From HLUCCA09 sp038745585 (GTDB lineage Bacteria > Pseudomonadota > Alphaproteobacteria > Rhodobacterales > Rhodobacteraceae): a DNA stretch of 64,000 nucleotides. The DNA is taken from contig JBCDLH010000003.1 in assembly GCA_038745585.1 (NCBI GenBank), positions 186,001-250,000 of the forward strand, in the 5' to 3' direction. Under the pieces are notes generated by a model that was not told the DNA's origin, ran no database searches, and was given only the letters and a program-made list of their open reading frames with translations. Position numbers and translations under genes: made by a program. This document shows positions 18,601 to 26,035 of this stretch, in pieces. Within the stretch, counting starts at the first letter, position 1; every line of letters starts with the position of its first letter.

Positions 18601-19102
18601 CGCCACCGCCCCACGACGCCTTAAGCATCAGCGGATAGCCGATTACGGCGGCCTCGGCGCGGATCGCATCCATATCCTCTCCAAGGACGTCGGTTGCCGG
18701 GATCACCGGTACGCCCGCCTCTATTGCGACGCGCCGGGCGCTCGCCTTGTCGCCCAGCGCGCGCATCGTGTCGGCTTTCGGCCCGATGAACGCGAGCCCC
18801 GCTGCACCGCAAGCATCAACGAAATCGGGGTTTTCGGAGAGGAGGCCGTAGCCCGGATGGATCGCATCGGCGCCCGAGAGCTTGGCAACGCGGATGATTT
18901 CCTCGATCGAGAGATAGGCCTGCACCGGGCCCAGCCCCTCGCCGATGCGATAGGCCTCGTCGGCCTTGAAACGGTGCAGGCTCAGCTTGTCCTCTTCGGC
19001 AAAGACCGCAACCGTCCGTTTGCCGAGTTCGTTGGCCGCGCGCATCACGCGGATCGCAATCTCTCCGCGATTGGCGATCAGGATTTTCTCGAACTCTGCC
19101 AT
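15662..19102 (-). CDS. pyc: Pyruvate carboxylase
   Basis: 1146-residue single-chain anaplerotic enzyme that makes oxaloacetate from pyruvate, bicarbonate and ATP. Domains run in the usual order: biotin carboxylase (FEKILIANRGEIAIR at the start; ATP-grasp glycine-rich KASWGGGGRGM; EVNPRVQVEH) at about 1-460, carboxyltransferase (DATMRDGHQSLLATR, metal-binding HFHTHDTAG) at about 530-830, then the central allosteric domain and the C-terminal biotinyl domain with biotin-accepting Lys1112 in EAMKMETG. Length is exactly that of the family. It is transcribed away from the hydroxyacid dehydrogenase, which starts upstream on the same strand, so the two may share transcripts, but a 151-bp gap leaves room for a separate promoter. 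Confidence 0.98.
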   Translation of the reverse strand: MAEFEKILIANRGEIAIRVMRAANELGKRTVAVFAEEDKLSLHRFKADEAYRIGEGLGPVQAYLSIEEIIRVAKLSGADAIHPGYGLLSENPDFVDACGAAGLAFIGPKADTMRALGDKASARRVAIEAGVPVIPATDVLGEDMDAIRAEAAVIGYPLMLKASWGGGGRGMRPIGSEDELEDKVREGRREAEAAFGNGEGYLEKMILRARHVEVQILGDSQGNIYHLWERDCSVQRRNQKVVERAPAPYLSSAQREKLCGLGKKICEHVNYECAGTVEFLMDMETGDFYFIEVNPRVQVEHTVTEEVTGIDIVRAQILIAEGKSLVEATGTATQYDVGLDGHAIQCRVTTEDPTNNFIPDYGRITAYRGATGMGIRLDGGTAYSGAVITRYYDSLLEKVTAWAPTPEAAIARMDRALREFRIRGVATNIAFVENLLKHPDFLNNEYHTKFIDQTPELFDFKPRRDRATKILRYIADISVNGHPEVEGRPRPASDLRIPKPPESHLSEPPSGTRQILEEFGPQAVADWMAAQEQLLITDATMRDGHQSLLATRMRSIDMIRVAPAYATNVPQLFSVECWGGATFDVAYRFLQECPWQRLRDLRAAMPNILTQMLLRGANGVGYTNYPDNVVRFFVKQAAASGVDIFRVFDSLNWVENMRVAMDAVCENEKVCEGAICYTGDLLDPDRAKYDLKYYVQMGKDLKAAGAHILGLKDMAGLLKPASASVLVKALKEEVGLPIHFHTHDTAGIACASILAAAEAGVDAVDCAMDALSGNTSQATLGTIVEALARQQRDTGLNIAAVRELSNYWEAVRAHYAAFESGMQAPASEVYLHEMPGGQFTNLKAQARSLGLEERWHEVAEAYAQVNRMFGDIVKVTPSSKVVGDMALMMVSQGLSRADIEDGAREVSFPDSVIEMMRGGLGQPPGGWPKKIQKRILGDETPFTHRPGARLPDEDVEVKRAEIAEIVGTEIDDEDLNGYLMYPKVFKDYALRHAEYGPVRTLDTKTFFYGMQPGEEISPEIDPGKTLEIRMQAVGETNDEGEVRVFFELNGQPRTVRVPNRKIKATSVARPKAESGNSGHVGAPMPGAIAAVPVQVGARVASGDLLVTIEAMKMETGLHAERDGTIKAVHVRPGDQIDAKDLLIEME

Positions 19103-19253
19103 GGTCTTCTCCGTGGTGCTCTGCGCCTTGGTCTAGGGAGTTTCGGGACCCCTCACAATGTTGCAATCCCGATGGATCGGGGCGCGCCTTGCCGAGGGTG
19201 GATGCCTCCGGCGGCGGTACGTGCAGCAAGAAGAACGGGCAGGGCGGCGCGTC

Positions 19254-20402
19254 TCAGAGCGCTTCGCTGACCAGATGCTCGCCGAGATCGCCAAGACGCG
19301 CGCAGCCGGCATTTGCCATATCGGCCAAGAGCTGCGCTCGCAGCACGCTGACAGCATGGGCAGCACCCTTTGGGCCAAAGGCGGCGAGGCCATAATGCAC
19401 GGCGCGCCCGATCATGCAGAAATCGGCGCCAAGGGCGAGCGCGCGCATGATGTCGAGGCCCGAGCGGATGCCGCTGTCATAAAGCAGAGGCGTGTCGGAC
19501 CCGACTGTCGCACGGATTTGCGGCAATTGGTGGATCGGGGGCGGGCCGCCGTCGAATTGCCGCCCGCCGTGGTTCGACACCCATATCGCATCGGCGCCCG
19601 CCTCCCGCGCGATCTCGGCATCGTTGGCGCTGAGGATGCCCTTGACGACGAGCGGCCCGTCCCATTCGGCGCGGAGCGCGCGCACGTACGCAACGTCTGG
19701 CGCGGTGCGGATCTGATAGCCGACATGGGCGGTGGCCGAGCCTTTGGCGTTGGGGTCGGTATAGCGCTCGAGCGTTTTCAGCCGCGGAATGCCGGCCGAA
19801 AGCGTCGCGAGCGCCCAGCTGGGCCGCCGCGCAGCATCGATGACGAGGCGGGGCGTCAACGTCATGGGGTTGGTCAGCCGCGCGCGCTGCAGCCGCTCGC
19901 GCCGGCTCGCCACCGCGAGGTCCACCGTCAGCACCATCGTGTGAAAGCCTGCGTCGCGCGCCCGAGCGCACATATCGCGGCGGATCTCAGGGTCGGCCGG
20001 CGCGTAGAGCTGAAACCAGCCTTGATCGCCGACCTTCGGCCCAACCTCTTCGGGCGTCGCGGCGGCCACGGTCGAGAGCGTGTAGGGGAGCCCCTCTTTG
20101 GCGGCGAGGCGGGCGAGCGCACGCTCGGCGCCTGGCCAGATCAGCCCGGACATGCCAACGGGCGCAAAGCCGAAGGGCAGCGGATAGTCCCGCCCCATAA
20201 GGCGCGCGGAAAGATCGGGCGCCGCGATCCCGCGCATCATATGCGGCAACAGGCGCACCTCGTCGAGCGCGGTCTCTGCCCGACGCCGCGCCTCCTCTTG
20301 CCCGACCGCGCTGTCGAGGTACTCCCAAACGAAATGCGGCACGTTCCGCTTGCCCGTGCGCTTGAGGTCCTCGATCGCGGGGTGGCTGAGATGAAGATCC
20401 AT
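19254..20402 (-). CDS. FMN-dependent alpha-hydroxy-acid dehydrogenase (L-lactate dehydrogenase LldD-like)
   Basis: 382-residue flavoenzyme that oxidises an L-2-hydroxyacid such as lactate to the oxoacid. FMN and substrate motifs are visible: FGFAPVGMSGLIWPGAE, the QLYAPADP strand, SNHGGRQFDGGPP with the catalytic His, and LLYDSGIRSGLDIMRALALGADF with the FMN phosphate site followed by IGRA. The ATG at 20402 fits the family length; upstream in-frame sequence is the divergent promoter region. Pairing with pyruvate carboxylase downstream would link lactate-to-pyruvate oxidation with oxaloacetate formation. Mandelate, glycolate or another hydroxyacid cannot be ruled out as substrate. Confidence 0.9.
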   Translation of the reverse strand: MDLHLSHPAIEDLKRTGKRNVPHFVWEYLDSAVGQEEARRRAETALDEVRLLPHMMRGIAAPDLSARLMGRDYPLPFGFAPVGMSGLIWPGAERALARLAAKEGLPYTLSTVAAATPEEVGPKVGDQGWFQLYAPADPEIRRDMCARARDAGFHTMVLTVDLAVASRRERLQRARLTNPMTLTPRLVIDAARRPSWALATLSAGIPRLKTLERYTDPNAKGSATAHVGYQIRTAPDVAYVRALRAEWDGPLVVKGILSANDAEIAREAGADAIWVSNHGGRQFDGGPPPIHQLPQIRATVGSDTPLLYDSGIRSGLDIMRALALGADFCMIGRAVHYGLAAFGPKGAAHAVSVLRAQLLADMANAGCARLGDLGEHLVSEAL

Positions 20403-20518
20403 GTGCCCGAGCCTTGCCGCGCCCCCGAGCGGTGAGCAAGGGCCTGTGCCAGGAGCGCGCGTCCTCTGTGGCAGACGCGCAGTTGGCGTGGCAATCGAAG
20501 CACCTCTTAACGAAAAAA

Positions 20519-20533
20519 GAACATTTATAGAAC
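20519..20533 (+). promoter_or_regulatory. LexA (SOS) box upstream of the UvrD/PcrA helicase
   Basis: GAAC-ATTTATA-GAAC is the exact reverse complement form of GTTC-N7-GTTC, the direct-repeat LexA operator of Alphaproteobacteria. It lies in an AT-rich stretch 41 bp before the helicase start, where a promoter is expected. Confidence 0.8.
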
Positions 20534-20574
20534 GCTTCTTTAATTTTCTGCGTCCCCGCGCTACTCTGCCTTGC

Positions 20575-22977
20575 ATGAGCAATCACGACGAATTCGACGC
20601 CTTTGAGGAGGCCGCCGCCCGCCCCCTCCCGCTCTCGCAACGTGCGATCGGCGCAGCGCCGCGGGCCTATCTCGACGGGCTCAACCCGGCGCAGCGCGCA
20701 GCCGTTGAAGCGCTCCATGGCCCGGTGCTCATGCTCGCGGGCGCGGGCACCGGCAAGACCAAGGCGCTCACGGCCCGCGTCGCGCATCTCTTGATGACGG
20801 GCACAGCGCGGCCGAATGAGATCCTGGCCGTGACGTTCACCAACAAAGCCGCGCGTGAGATGAAGAACCGCGTCGGCGCGCTGATGGGTCAGACGGTGGA
20901 GGGGATGCCCTGGCTCGGCACGTTCCACGCGATTTGTGTCAAGCTGCTGCGCCGCCATGCCGAGCTTGTCGGGCTGAAGTCGAACTTCACGATCCTCGAC
21001 ACGGACGATCAGCTGCGGCTGCTCAAACAGCTTATCCTCGCCGCCGGCATCGACGAAAAACGCTGGCCGCCGCGCATGCTCGCCTCGATCATCGACAACT
21101 GGAAGAATCGCGCCTGGACGCCCGAGCAGGTCCCCGCCTCCGAAGCATCGGCCTTTGACCGCCGCGGGGTGGAAATCTATGCCGCGTATCAGGAGCGGCT
21201 GAAGACGCTGAATGCCACTGATTTCGGCGATCTCCTGCTCCACATGGTCACGATCTTTCAGACCCATGACGACGTGCTGGAGCAGTACCGCCGCTGGTTC
21301 TGCTACATCTTGGTCGATGAGTACCAAGACACCAACGTAGCGCAGTATCTCTGGCTCCGGCTTCTGGCGGGCGGGCATCGCAACATCTGCTGCGTCGGCG
21401 ATGATGACCAGTCGATCTATGGCTGGCGCGGCGCCGAGGTCGGCAACATTCTGCGGTTCGAAAAGGATTTTCCCGGCGCCAAGGTGATCCGTCTGGAGCA
21501 GAACTACCGCTCAACGCCGCACATTCTGGCCGCCGCATCCGCCGTCATTGCGGGCAACAAGGGGCGGCTCGGCAAGACGCTCTGGACCGAGGTCGAACAC
21601 GGCGAAAAGGTGCGCCTCATCGGACATTGGGACGGGGAGGAGGAGGCGCGCTGGATCGGCGACGAGCTGGAAGCGTTGGGGCAAGGCACGCGAGGCATAT
21701 CGCCCATCCCGCTCGATCACTGCGCGATCCTTGTCCGCGCGTCGCACCAGATGCGCGCCTTTGAGGACCGGTTTCTGACCATCGGCCTGCCCTACAAGGT
21801 GATCGGCGGCCCACGCTTTTACGAGCGAATGGAGATCCGCGACGCGATGGCCTATTTTCGCCTTGCCACGAGTCCGGATGACGATCTCGCCTTCGAACGG
21901 ATCGTCAACACGCCAAAGCGCGGGCTCGGTGATAAGGCGCAGCAAAAGATCCAGATCGCAGCGCGCAGCAACGGCGTGACGCTTTTGGAAGGCGCGCGGC
22001 TCCTTCTGGCCGCCAAGGGCCTCAGTGGGAAAGGCGCCGCTGCGCTTGCCGAGCTGGTCCAAGGAATCGACCGCTGGGCCGCGCGCGTCCGCGCGGGCGA
22101 GACGAGCCATATCGAGCTTGCCGAGCAAATCCTCGACGAGAGCGGCTACACAACGATGTGGCAAAACGACAAAACGCCCGAAGCCCCAGGCCGATTGGAG
22201 AACTTAAAAGAGCTCGTCAAAGCTCTGGAAGAATTCGAAAATCTGCAGGGCTTTCTCGAACATGTCTCGCTGATCATGGATAACGAATCCGAGGATGAAG
22301 TTCCGAAAGTGACGCTGATGACACTCCACGCGGCCAAGGGCTTGGAGTTTCCGGCGATCTTTCTGCCGGGCTGGGAGGACGGCCTCTTTCCCTCGCAGCG
22401 TGCGATGGACGAGGAGGGCATGAAGGGGCTCGAGGAGGAGCGGCGCCTCGCCTATGTCGGCCTGACCCGGGCCGAAGCGCTCTGCACGATCTCTTTTGCC
22501 GCAAATCGGCGCGTCTATGGCCAGTGGCAATCTGCGCTGCCATCTCGGTTTATCGATGAATTGCCGGAGGACCACGTCGACGTTCTCACACCGCCAGGCC
22601 TCTATGGCGGCAGCTACGGCGCGGCCGGCATGGCGGCTGCGTCGTCGCCCGCGATCATCGGCCAGCGCGGTTCGGATCTTCACGACAAGGCCGCGCGCGC
22701 CGATGTCTACAACTCTCCCGGTTGGCGCCGGCTGCAGGCGCGCTCGGCGGCGCGGCCGATGTCGCAGCCGCGCGAGGCGCGTAACATGGTGATCGACAGT
22801 GAGGCGTCGTCCTCCTTTACCGAGGGAGACCGGGTGTTTCACACCAAGTTCGGCTATGGTGCCGTGGCCGGGATCGAGGGCGATAAGCTCGCGATTGCGT
22901 TTGATAAAGCGGGCGAAAAGCGGGTCGTTGCCAAATTCGTTGTGCCCGCCGCGGAAGCGGGAGATGTGCCGTTTTGA
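20575..22977 (+). CDS. uvrD: UvrD/PcrA-type ATP-dependent DNA helicase
   Basis: 800-residue superfamily 1 helicase for nucleotide-excision repair, mismatch repair or removal of recombination intermediates. Motifs are Q motif LNPAQRAAV (36-44), Walker A AGAGTGKT (55-62), Ia TFTNKAAREM, II DEYQDTN (248-254), III GDDDQSIYGWRGA, IV EQNYRST, V LMTLHAAKGLEF and VI YVGLTRA. The C-terminal Tudor-like segment DRVFHTKFGYGAVAGIEGDKLAIAFD, seen in PcrA/UvrD, is present. The frame is open back to 20401, but the ATG at 20575 agrees with homologues. Expression is probably DNA-damage inducible given the LexA box upstream. Confidence 0.96.
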   Translation: MSNHDEFDAFEEAAARPLPLSQRAIGAAPRAYLDGLNPAQRAAVEALHGPVLMLAGAGTGKTKALTARVAHLLMTGTARPNEILAVTFTNKAAREMKNRVGALMGQTVEGMPWLGTFHAICVKLLRRHAELVGLKSNFTILDTDDQLRLLKQLILAAGIDEKRWPPRMLASIIDNWKNRAWTPEQVPASEASAFDRRGVEIYAAYQERLKTLNATDFGDLLLHMVTIFQTHDDVLEQYRRWFCYILVDEYQDTNVAQYLWLRLLAGGHRNICCVGDDDQSIYGWRGAEVGNILRFEKDFPGAKVIRLEQNYRSTPHILAAASAVIAGNKGRLGKTLWTEVEHGEKVRLIGHWDGEEEARWIGDELEALGQGTRGISPIPLDHCAILVRASHQMRAFEDRFLTIGLPYKVIGGPRFYERMEIRDAMAYFRLATSPDDDLAFERIVNTPKRGLGDKAQQKIQIAARSNGVTLLEGARLLLAAKGLSGKGAAALAELVQGIDRWAARVRAGETSHIELAEQILDESGYTTMWQNDKTPEAPGRLENLKELVKALEEFENLQGFLEHVSLIMDNESEDEVPKVTLMTLHAAKGLEFPAIFLPGWEDGLFPSQRAMDEEGMKGLEEERRLAYVGLTRAEALCTISFAANRRVYGQWQSALPSRFIDELPEDHVDVLTPPGLYGGSYGAAGMAAASSPAIIGQRGSDLHDKAARADVYNSPGWRRLQARSAARPMSQPREARNMVIDSEASSSFTEGDRVFHTKFGYGAVAGIEGDKLAIAFDKAGEKRVVAKFVVPAAEAGDVPF

Positions 22978-23087
22978 CCTGCGGCAATTTTTCGGCATAC
23001 ACTGCGGCCGGCGAGTCGGAGTTGCCCAAGGAATGGGCGTCGCACGAGAAACACCGGACCGCGTAGCGGCAGCGAGAATGCGCCACC

Positions 23088-23519
23088 GTGGAGCGTGAGG
23101 GCGAAGTATTGAAAGTACTAGTGGTCGAGGACGACCCCAACCTGCGGGCACTTTGGGGCGCTGTGATAGAGCGCGCTGGCTATATGGCGCGGCTTGTCGA
23201 GACAGAGCCCGAAGCCCGCGAGATGCTGATCACCGAACCCTTCGATCTTGTCTTGCTTGACCTTTTTTTGGGCGAGAACGAAGGAACATCAGTCGCCAAC
23301 TTCGCCACGCATCTCAATCCGGCTTGCAAGGTCGTCGTGATCACGGGCACGGCGCTTTATTCCAAGGGCGAACTCTTCTCGATGGCGCCGTCGATCTGGG
23401 CGGTGATGCGCAAGCCCGTCGACATCGAGGACATCATGGCGGTCTGCACGCATGTGGCCAACGAAGGGGCGATGCCGCCCCCCGATGCGATTTCCTCCGG
23501 CGGCGCCGAGTTCCGCTAA
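23088..23519 (+). CDS. Receiver-only response regulator
   Basis: 143-residue CheY-like protein with no output domain. The acidic pair is in VEDDPN, the phospho-acceptor Asp in LVLLDLFLGEN, the switch Thr in VITGTAL and the conserved Lys in MRKPVD, so phosphorylation should work. The GTG at 23088 gives the longest form; a TTG at 23109, six bases after GTGAGGG, is an attractive alternative that would begin right at the first strand. No histidine kinase is nearby, so its partner lies elsewhere. It may act as a phosphate sink, adaptor or single-domain switch. Confidence 0.88.
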   Translation: MEREGEVLKVLVVEDDPNLRALWGAVIERAGYMARLVETEPEAREMLITEPFDLVLLDLFLGENEGTSVANFATHLNPACKVVVITGTALYSKGELFSMAPSIWAVMRKPVDIEDIMAVCTHVANEGAMPPPDAISSGGAEFR

Positions 23520-23596
23520 GGCTTCTTTGCACGTCGAGGCTCAGCCTAACACACCGCGCTCGCGCAGGTCTGGTCGCTCTAAGGGCGGTTTGGCAT

Positions 23597-23640
23597 AAAA
23601 AAAAGGCGACGACACCAGGGAGGAGGAAGGTGCCGCCGCC
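23597..23640 (-). ncRNA. CcsR-like small RNA, distal copy, doubling as intrinsic terminator
   Basis: On the minus strand a 12-bp stem (GGCGGCGGCACC with GGTGTCGTCGCC, two G-U pairs) encloses the loop TTCCTCCTCCCT and is followed by eight T (23604-23597). The CCUCCUCCC loop motif and the position downstream of a DUF1127 gene match the CcsR RNAs of Rhodobacter sphaeroides. The same hairpin has the form of a Rho-independent terminator. Confidence 0.85.
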
Positions 23641-23644
23641 GAGA

Positions 23645-23680
23645 CCAGAAAACCCAGGGAGGAGGTCGGGTTTCCTGAAC
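23645..23680 (-). ncRNA. CcsR-like small RNA, proximal copy
   Basis: The minus strand folds as AAACCC-GACCTCCTCCCT-GGGTTT, with an outer CAG/CTG pairing after one mismatch. The loop again exposes CCTCCTCCC. It lies between the DUF1127 stop and the distal hairpin, so one transcript would carry the coding region and both RNAs. RNA ends cannot be set from sequence. Confidence 0.8.
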
Positions 23681-23719
23681 TGTGAGAGCCGCCAACGCAG
23701 ATTGGGCCGCCCTTATGCC

Positions 23720-23935
23720 TTATGCGCGCCGTGCCGCCTCTCGTGCGAGGCTGCGGATCATCCCGCGGCGCAATCCCAGATCGGCCAAGTCGCGATCCGA
23801 GAGTTTACTCAATTCGAGCACTGAAGCTCGATACACGCGGTAGCGGTGAATCCGCCGATGCGCGCTTTCATTCACACGCCCTAACGCATCTACCAAGCGT
23901 TCGGGCAAACCTAGCGACCATTGCTCGTCTCTCAT
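23720..23935 (-). CDS. ccaF1: DUF1127 small RNA-binding-type protein (CcaF1-like)
   Basis: 71-residue Arg-rich protein. The DUF1127 core is YRASVLELSKLSDRDLADLGLRRGMI near 35-60. DUF1127 proteins in alphaproteobacteria bind RNA and affect stress responses; CcaF1 of R. sphaeroides is co-transcribed with the CcsR RNAs and takes part in their maturation and stability. Here the gene is followed by two CcsR-like hairpins in the same order. GGAGG lies eight bases before the ATG at 23935, which decides the start over upstream in-frame codons. Heat-shock sigma factor control is known in R. sphaeroides; I could not pick out that promoter here. Confidence 0.85.
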   Translation of the reverse strand: MRDEQWSLGLPERLVDALGRVNESAHRRIHRYRVYRASVLELSKLSDRDLADLGLRRGMIRSLAREAARRA

Positions 23936-24205
23936 CCGGGTGGCCTCCGTGGTTGAGAAGTGCCTTTCCCCCCACGCGACCTTTCCGGCCTTGTTGATCC
24001 CCAACGTAGAGAAATGCTGCGACTGCACAATACCCACCCCACACAATGCTGCCATGCGGCAAATGCATACGGAGTATTGACCTTTTTCTCCGCGTTAAGA
24101 TCAATCGCCGTGCACGACTGAAACGGCTCTTGCGCGCCTTGGCTGGCGTGCCACCTAAAGCTTGTCATGTTGCCGCAGGGAATCGGGAGGAAGGGCTTTC
24201 GTGAG

Positions 24206-25297
24206 ATGACGGTGACGAAGGAAACGGTTCTGGCGGAGCTCCAAGCCCTCACGCTGCCCGATGGCGGGAACATCGTGGAACGGGATCTTGTACGTGCGCT
24301 GATGGTTTCGCCCGAGGGCGCGGTGAGCTTTGTCATCGAAGCTGCGGATGCTCCAATGGCCAAAGCGCTGGCCCCTGTGCGAACGGCGGCCGAAGCGGTT
24401 GTTACGCGTATCCCGGGCGTATCGAGGGCCTCCGTGGTGCTAACGGCTCCGTCCGCCGGGCCGGCAGCGCGGCCCAATACGCCGCCCCCCGATATCAAGA
24501 TCGGGCGACATCCAACGCCGCCCAAACAGAGCGGGCCCGCGCCCGTCGAAGGGGTCGACCGCATCATCGCGGTCGGCTCCGGCAAGGGCGGGGTGGGAAA
24601 GTCGACCGTGTCGGCCAACCTTGCCGTTGCGCTCGCCCGCGCCGGGCGCCGGGTTGGCCTGCTCGATGCCGACATCTATGGCCCGTCGCAGCCCCGGATC
24701 ATGGGTGTATCAAAGCGCCCAGGCTCGCCGGACGGCAAGACCATCGAGCCGCTGCGGGCCCACGGCGTCACGATGATGTCCATCGGACTGATGCTAAAGC
24801 CCGAGGAGGCGGTGGTATGGCGCGGTCCGATGTTGATGGGCGCCCTGCAGCAGCTCTTAGGGCAAGTGGCCTGGGGCGAGCTTGACGACCTAATCGTCGA
24901 TCTGCCTCCTGGCACGGGCGACGTTCAACTTACGCTCTGCCAACGCTATCGCGTGACCGGCGCGATCATCGTCTCCACGCCCCAGGATGTGGCGCTGATG
25001 GACGCCCGCCGGGCGCTCGACATGTTTGGCAAGCTGAAAACGCCGGTGCTCGGTCTGATCGAGAATATGTCCACCTTTGTCTGCCCCCATTGCGGGGAGG
25101 AGACGCAAATCTTTGGCCATGGCGGCGTGGCGGCGGAGGCGGCAAAGCTCGGCTTGCCATTCTTGGGCGCGCTCCCGCTAGAGTTGGCGACCCGCGCGGC
25201 GTCTGACGAGGGCGTGCCTGTCGCAGCCGGCGATGGACCAGCGGCCGAAGCCTATAACGCGCTCGCCGCGCAGTTGATGCCGGACAAGGTACGTTAG
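24206..25297 (+). CDS. mrp: Mrp/ApbC-family Fe-S cluster carrier ATPase
   Basis: 363-residue P-loop protein that delivers Fe-S clusters to target enzymes. An N-terminal DUF59-like domain (about 5-80) is followed by a proline-rich linker and the ATPase domain. The deviant Walker A GSGKGGVGKST lies near 124-134, with DADIYGPSQP, LIVDLPPGTGD (229-239) and the cluster-binding CPHC (Cys293, Cys296) after it. The ATG at 24206 is preferred; GGGAGGAAG lies somewhat far upstream. It is the last gene before the long mraZ upstream region. In the alphaproteobacterial family the fused DUF59 domain is normal. Confidence 0.94.
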   Translation: MTVTKETVLAELQALTLPDGGNIVERDLVRALMVSPEGAVSFVIEAADAPMAKALAPVRTAAEAVVTRIPGVSRASVVLTAPSAGPAARPNTPPPDIKIGRHPTPPKQSGPAPVEGVDRIIAVGSGKGGVGKSTVSANLAVALARAGRRVGLLDADIYGPSQPRIMGVSKRPGSPDGKTIEPLRAHGVTMMSIGLMLKPEEAVVWRGPMLMGALQQLLGQVAWGELDDLIVDLPPGTGDVQLTLCQRYRVTGAIIVSTPQDVALMDARRALDMFGKLKTPVLGLIENMSTFVCPHCGEETQIFGHGGVAAEAAKLGLPFLGALPLELATRAASDEGVPVAAGDGPAAEAYNALAAQLMPDKVR

Positions 25298-25336
25298 TCC
25301 ACACGTCGGGGCGCGCGTAGGATCGCACGGGTCTCG

Positions 25337-25370
25337 TGGGATTTCGTGGGATCCATGGGAATTCATGGGA
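25337..25370 (+). promoter_or_regulatory. MraZ-box-like array, four TGGGA repeats
   Basis: TGGGA occurs at 25337, 25347, 25356 and 25366, i.e. spaced 10, 9 and 10 bases, about one helical turn. MraZ of E. coli binds direct TGGGN repeats with five-base spacers. Two of the three spacers here are five, one is four. The array lies 710 bp before mraZ, just past mrp. Confidence 0.55.
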
Positions 25371-25609
25371 CCGGTCGTGTATCCCTTGCGAAAAGACACG
25401 CCGAACGCCGAAATCTGGGCGCTTAGACGTCGCCGTCTGGCTCAATACTCCCGGGCAAACGCGCAGCTGGGTATTCTTGGGCAGCACGAGCGACGCAAAG
25501 CGGAACAAGTTCCAAGGCCCATTCCGATAATACACAGCTCCCCTAGACGGCGACTCGCGCGCCCGGCTCGGTTCAAAATGGGGATCTGTCAACAAGTATC
25601 ATGCAAAAT

Positions 25610-25640
25610 GATGCGCTTATCCACAGGATTGTTGCGCATC
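25610..25640. promoter_or_regulatory. Consensus DnaA box inside a 7-bp inverted repeat
   Basis: TTATCCACA (25617-25625) is a perfect DnaA box. It is enclosed by GATGCGC (25610-25616) and GCGCATC (25634-25640), exact inverted copies 17 bases apart. One box alone is not an origin; DnaA could act as a regulator of the downstream division genes. Confidence 0.45.
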
Positions 25641-25775
25641 CGAAACGTCGGGTTTTCGCATACCCGCAAGATATAGTGTTACCAAGCGGATTGCCGCGCA
25701 TATGTTCTCAGCCGCAGGGCTTTGACCAGACGCATCTGGCAAAAACGCAGGCCGAATAGTACACGGTCCACATTT

Positions 25776-25800
25776 TCCCATTGAGACCCATACATTCCCA
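25776..25800 (-). promoter_or_regulatory. MraZ-box-like array, three TGGGN repeats with 5-bp spacers
   Basis: On the minus strand TGGGA, TGGGT and TGGGA (complements at 25796, 25786 and 25776) are exactly 10 bases apart, the precise (TGGGN-N5)x3 spacing known for the MraZ operator. It lies 280 bp before the mraZ start, in opposite orientation to the gene. Confidence 0.65.
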
Positions 25801-25990
25801 TGCCATACCTCTACATACGATGAGGACGGGCAAACAGAGAAGCACCCCAACAAGCTTCCAGAGTAAATCCCAAGTCAGGTTTCATACAGGCATCCGACTT
25901 CATCGAAACTGAGATCCGGAGTGTGGGCGAGCAGACATCCCCCCAGGTGGCACACGCATCCGGACACCCCCCTCCAAAGGGGCTAGAGGG

Positions 25991-26035
25991 CGGCGGATCA
26001 GGCAGTGGCAGCAGTCTGATCCGCCGTTTTCTTTT
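25991..26035 (+). terminator. Strong intrinsic terminator directly upstream of mraZ
   Basis: An 11-bp perfect stem, CGGCGGATCAG (25991-26001) with CTGATCCGCCG (26016-26026), encloses a 14-base loop and is followed by TTTTCTTTT. Only 44 bases separate it from the mraZ start, too little for a separate full promoter plus leader. It is therefore either a leader attenuator or ends an unseen upstream RNA. Confidence 0.85.

Noticed and set aside
25365..25853. Small open frames in the mraZ upstream region (103 and 78 codons)
   Set aside because: No ribosome binding sites or recognisable sequence, and composition unlike neighbouring genes.
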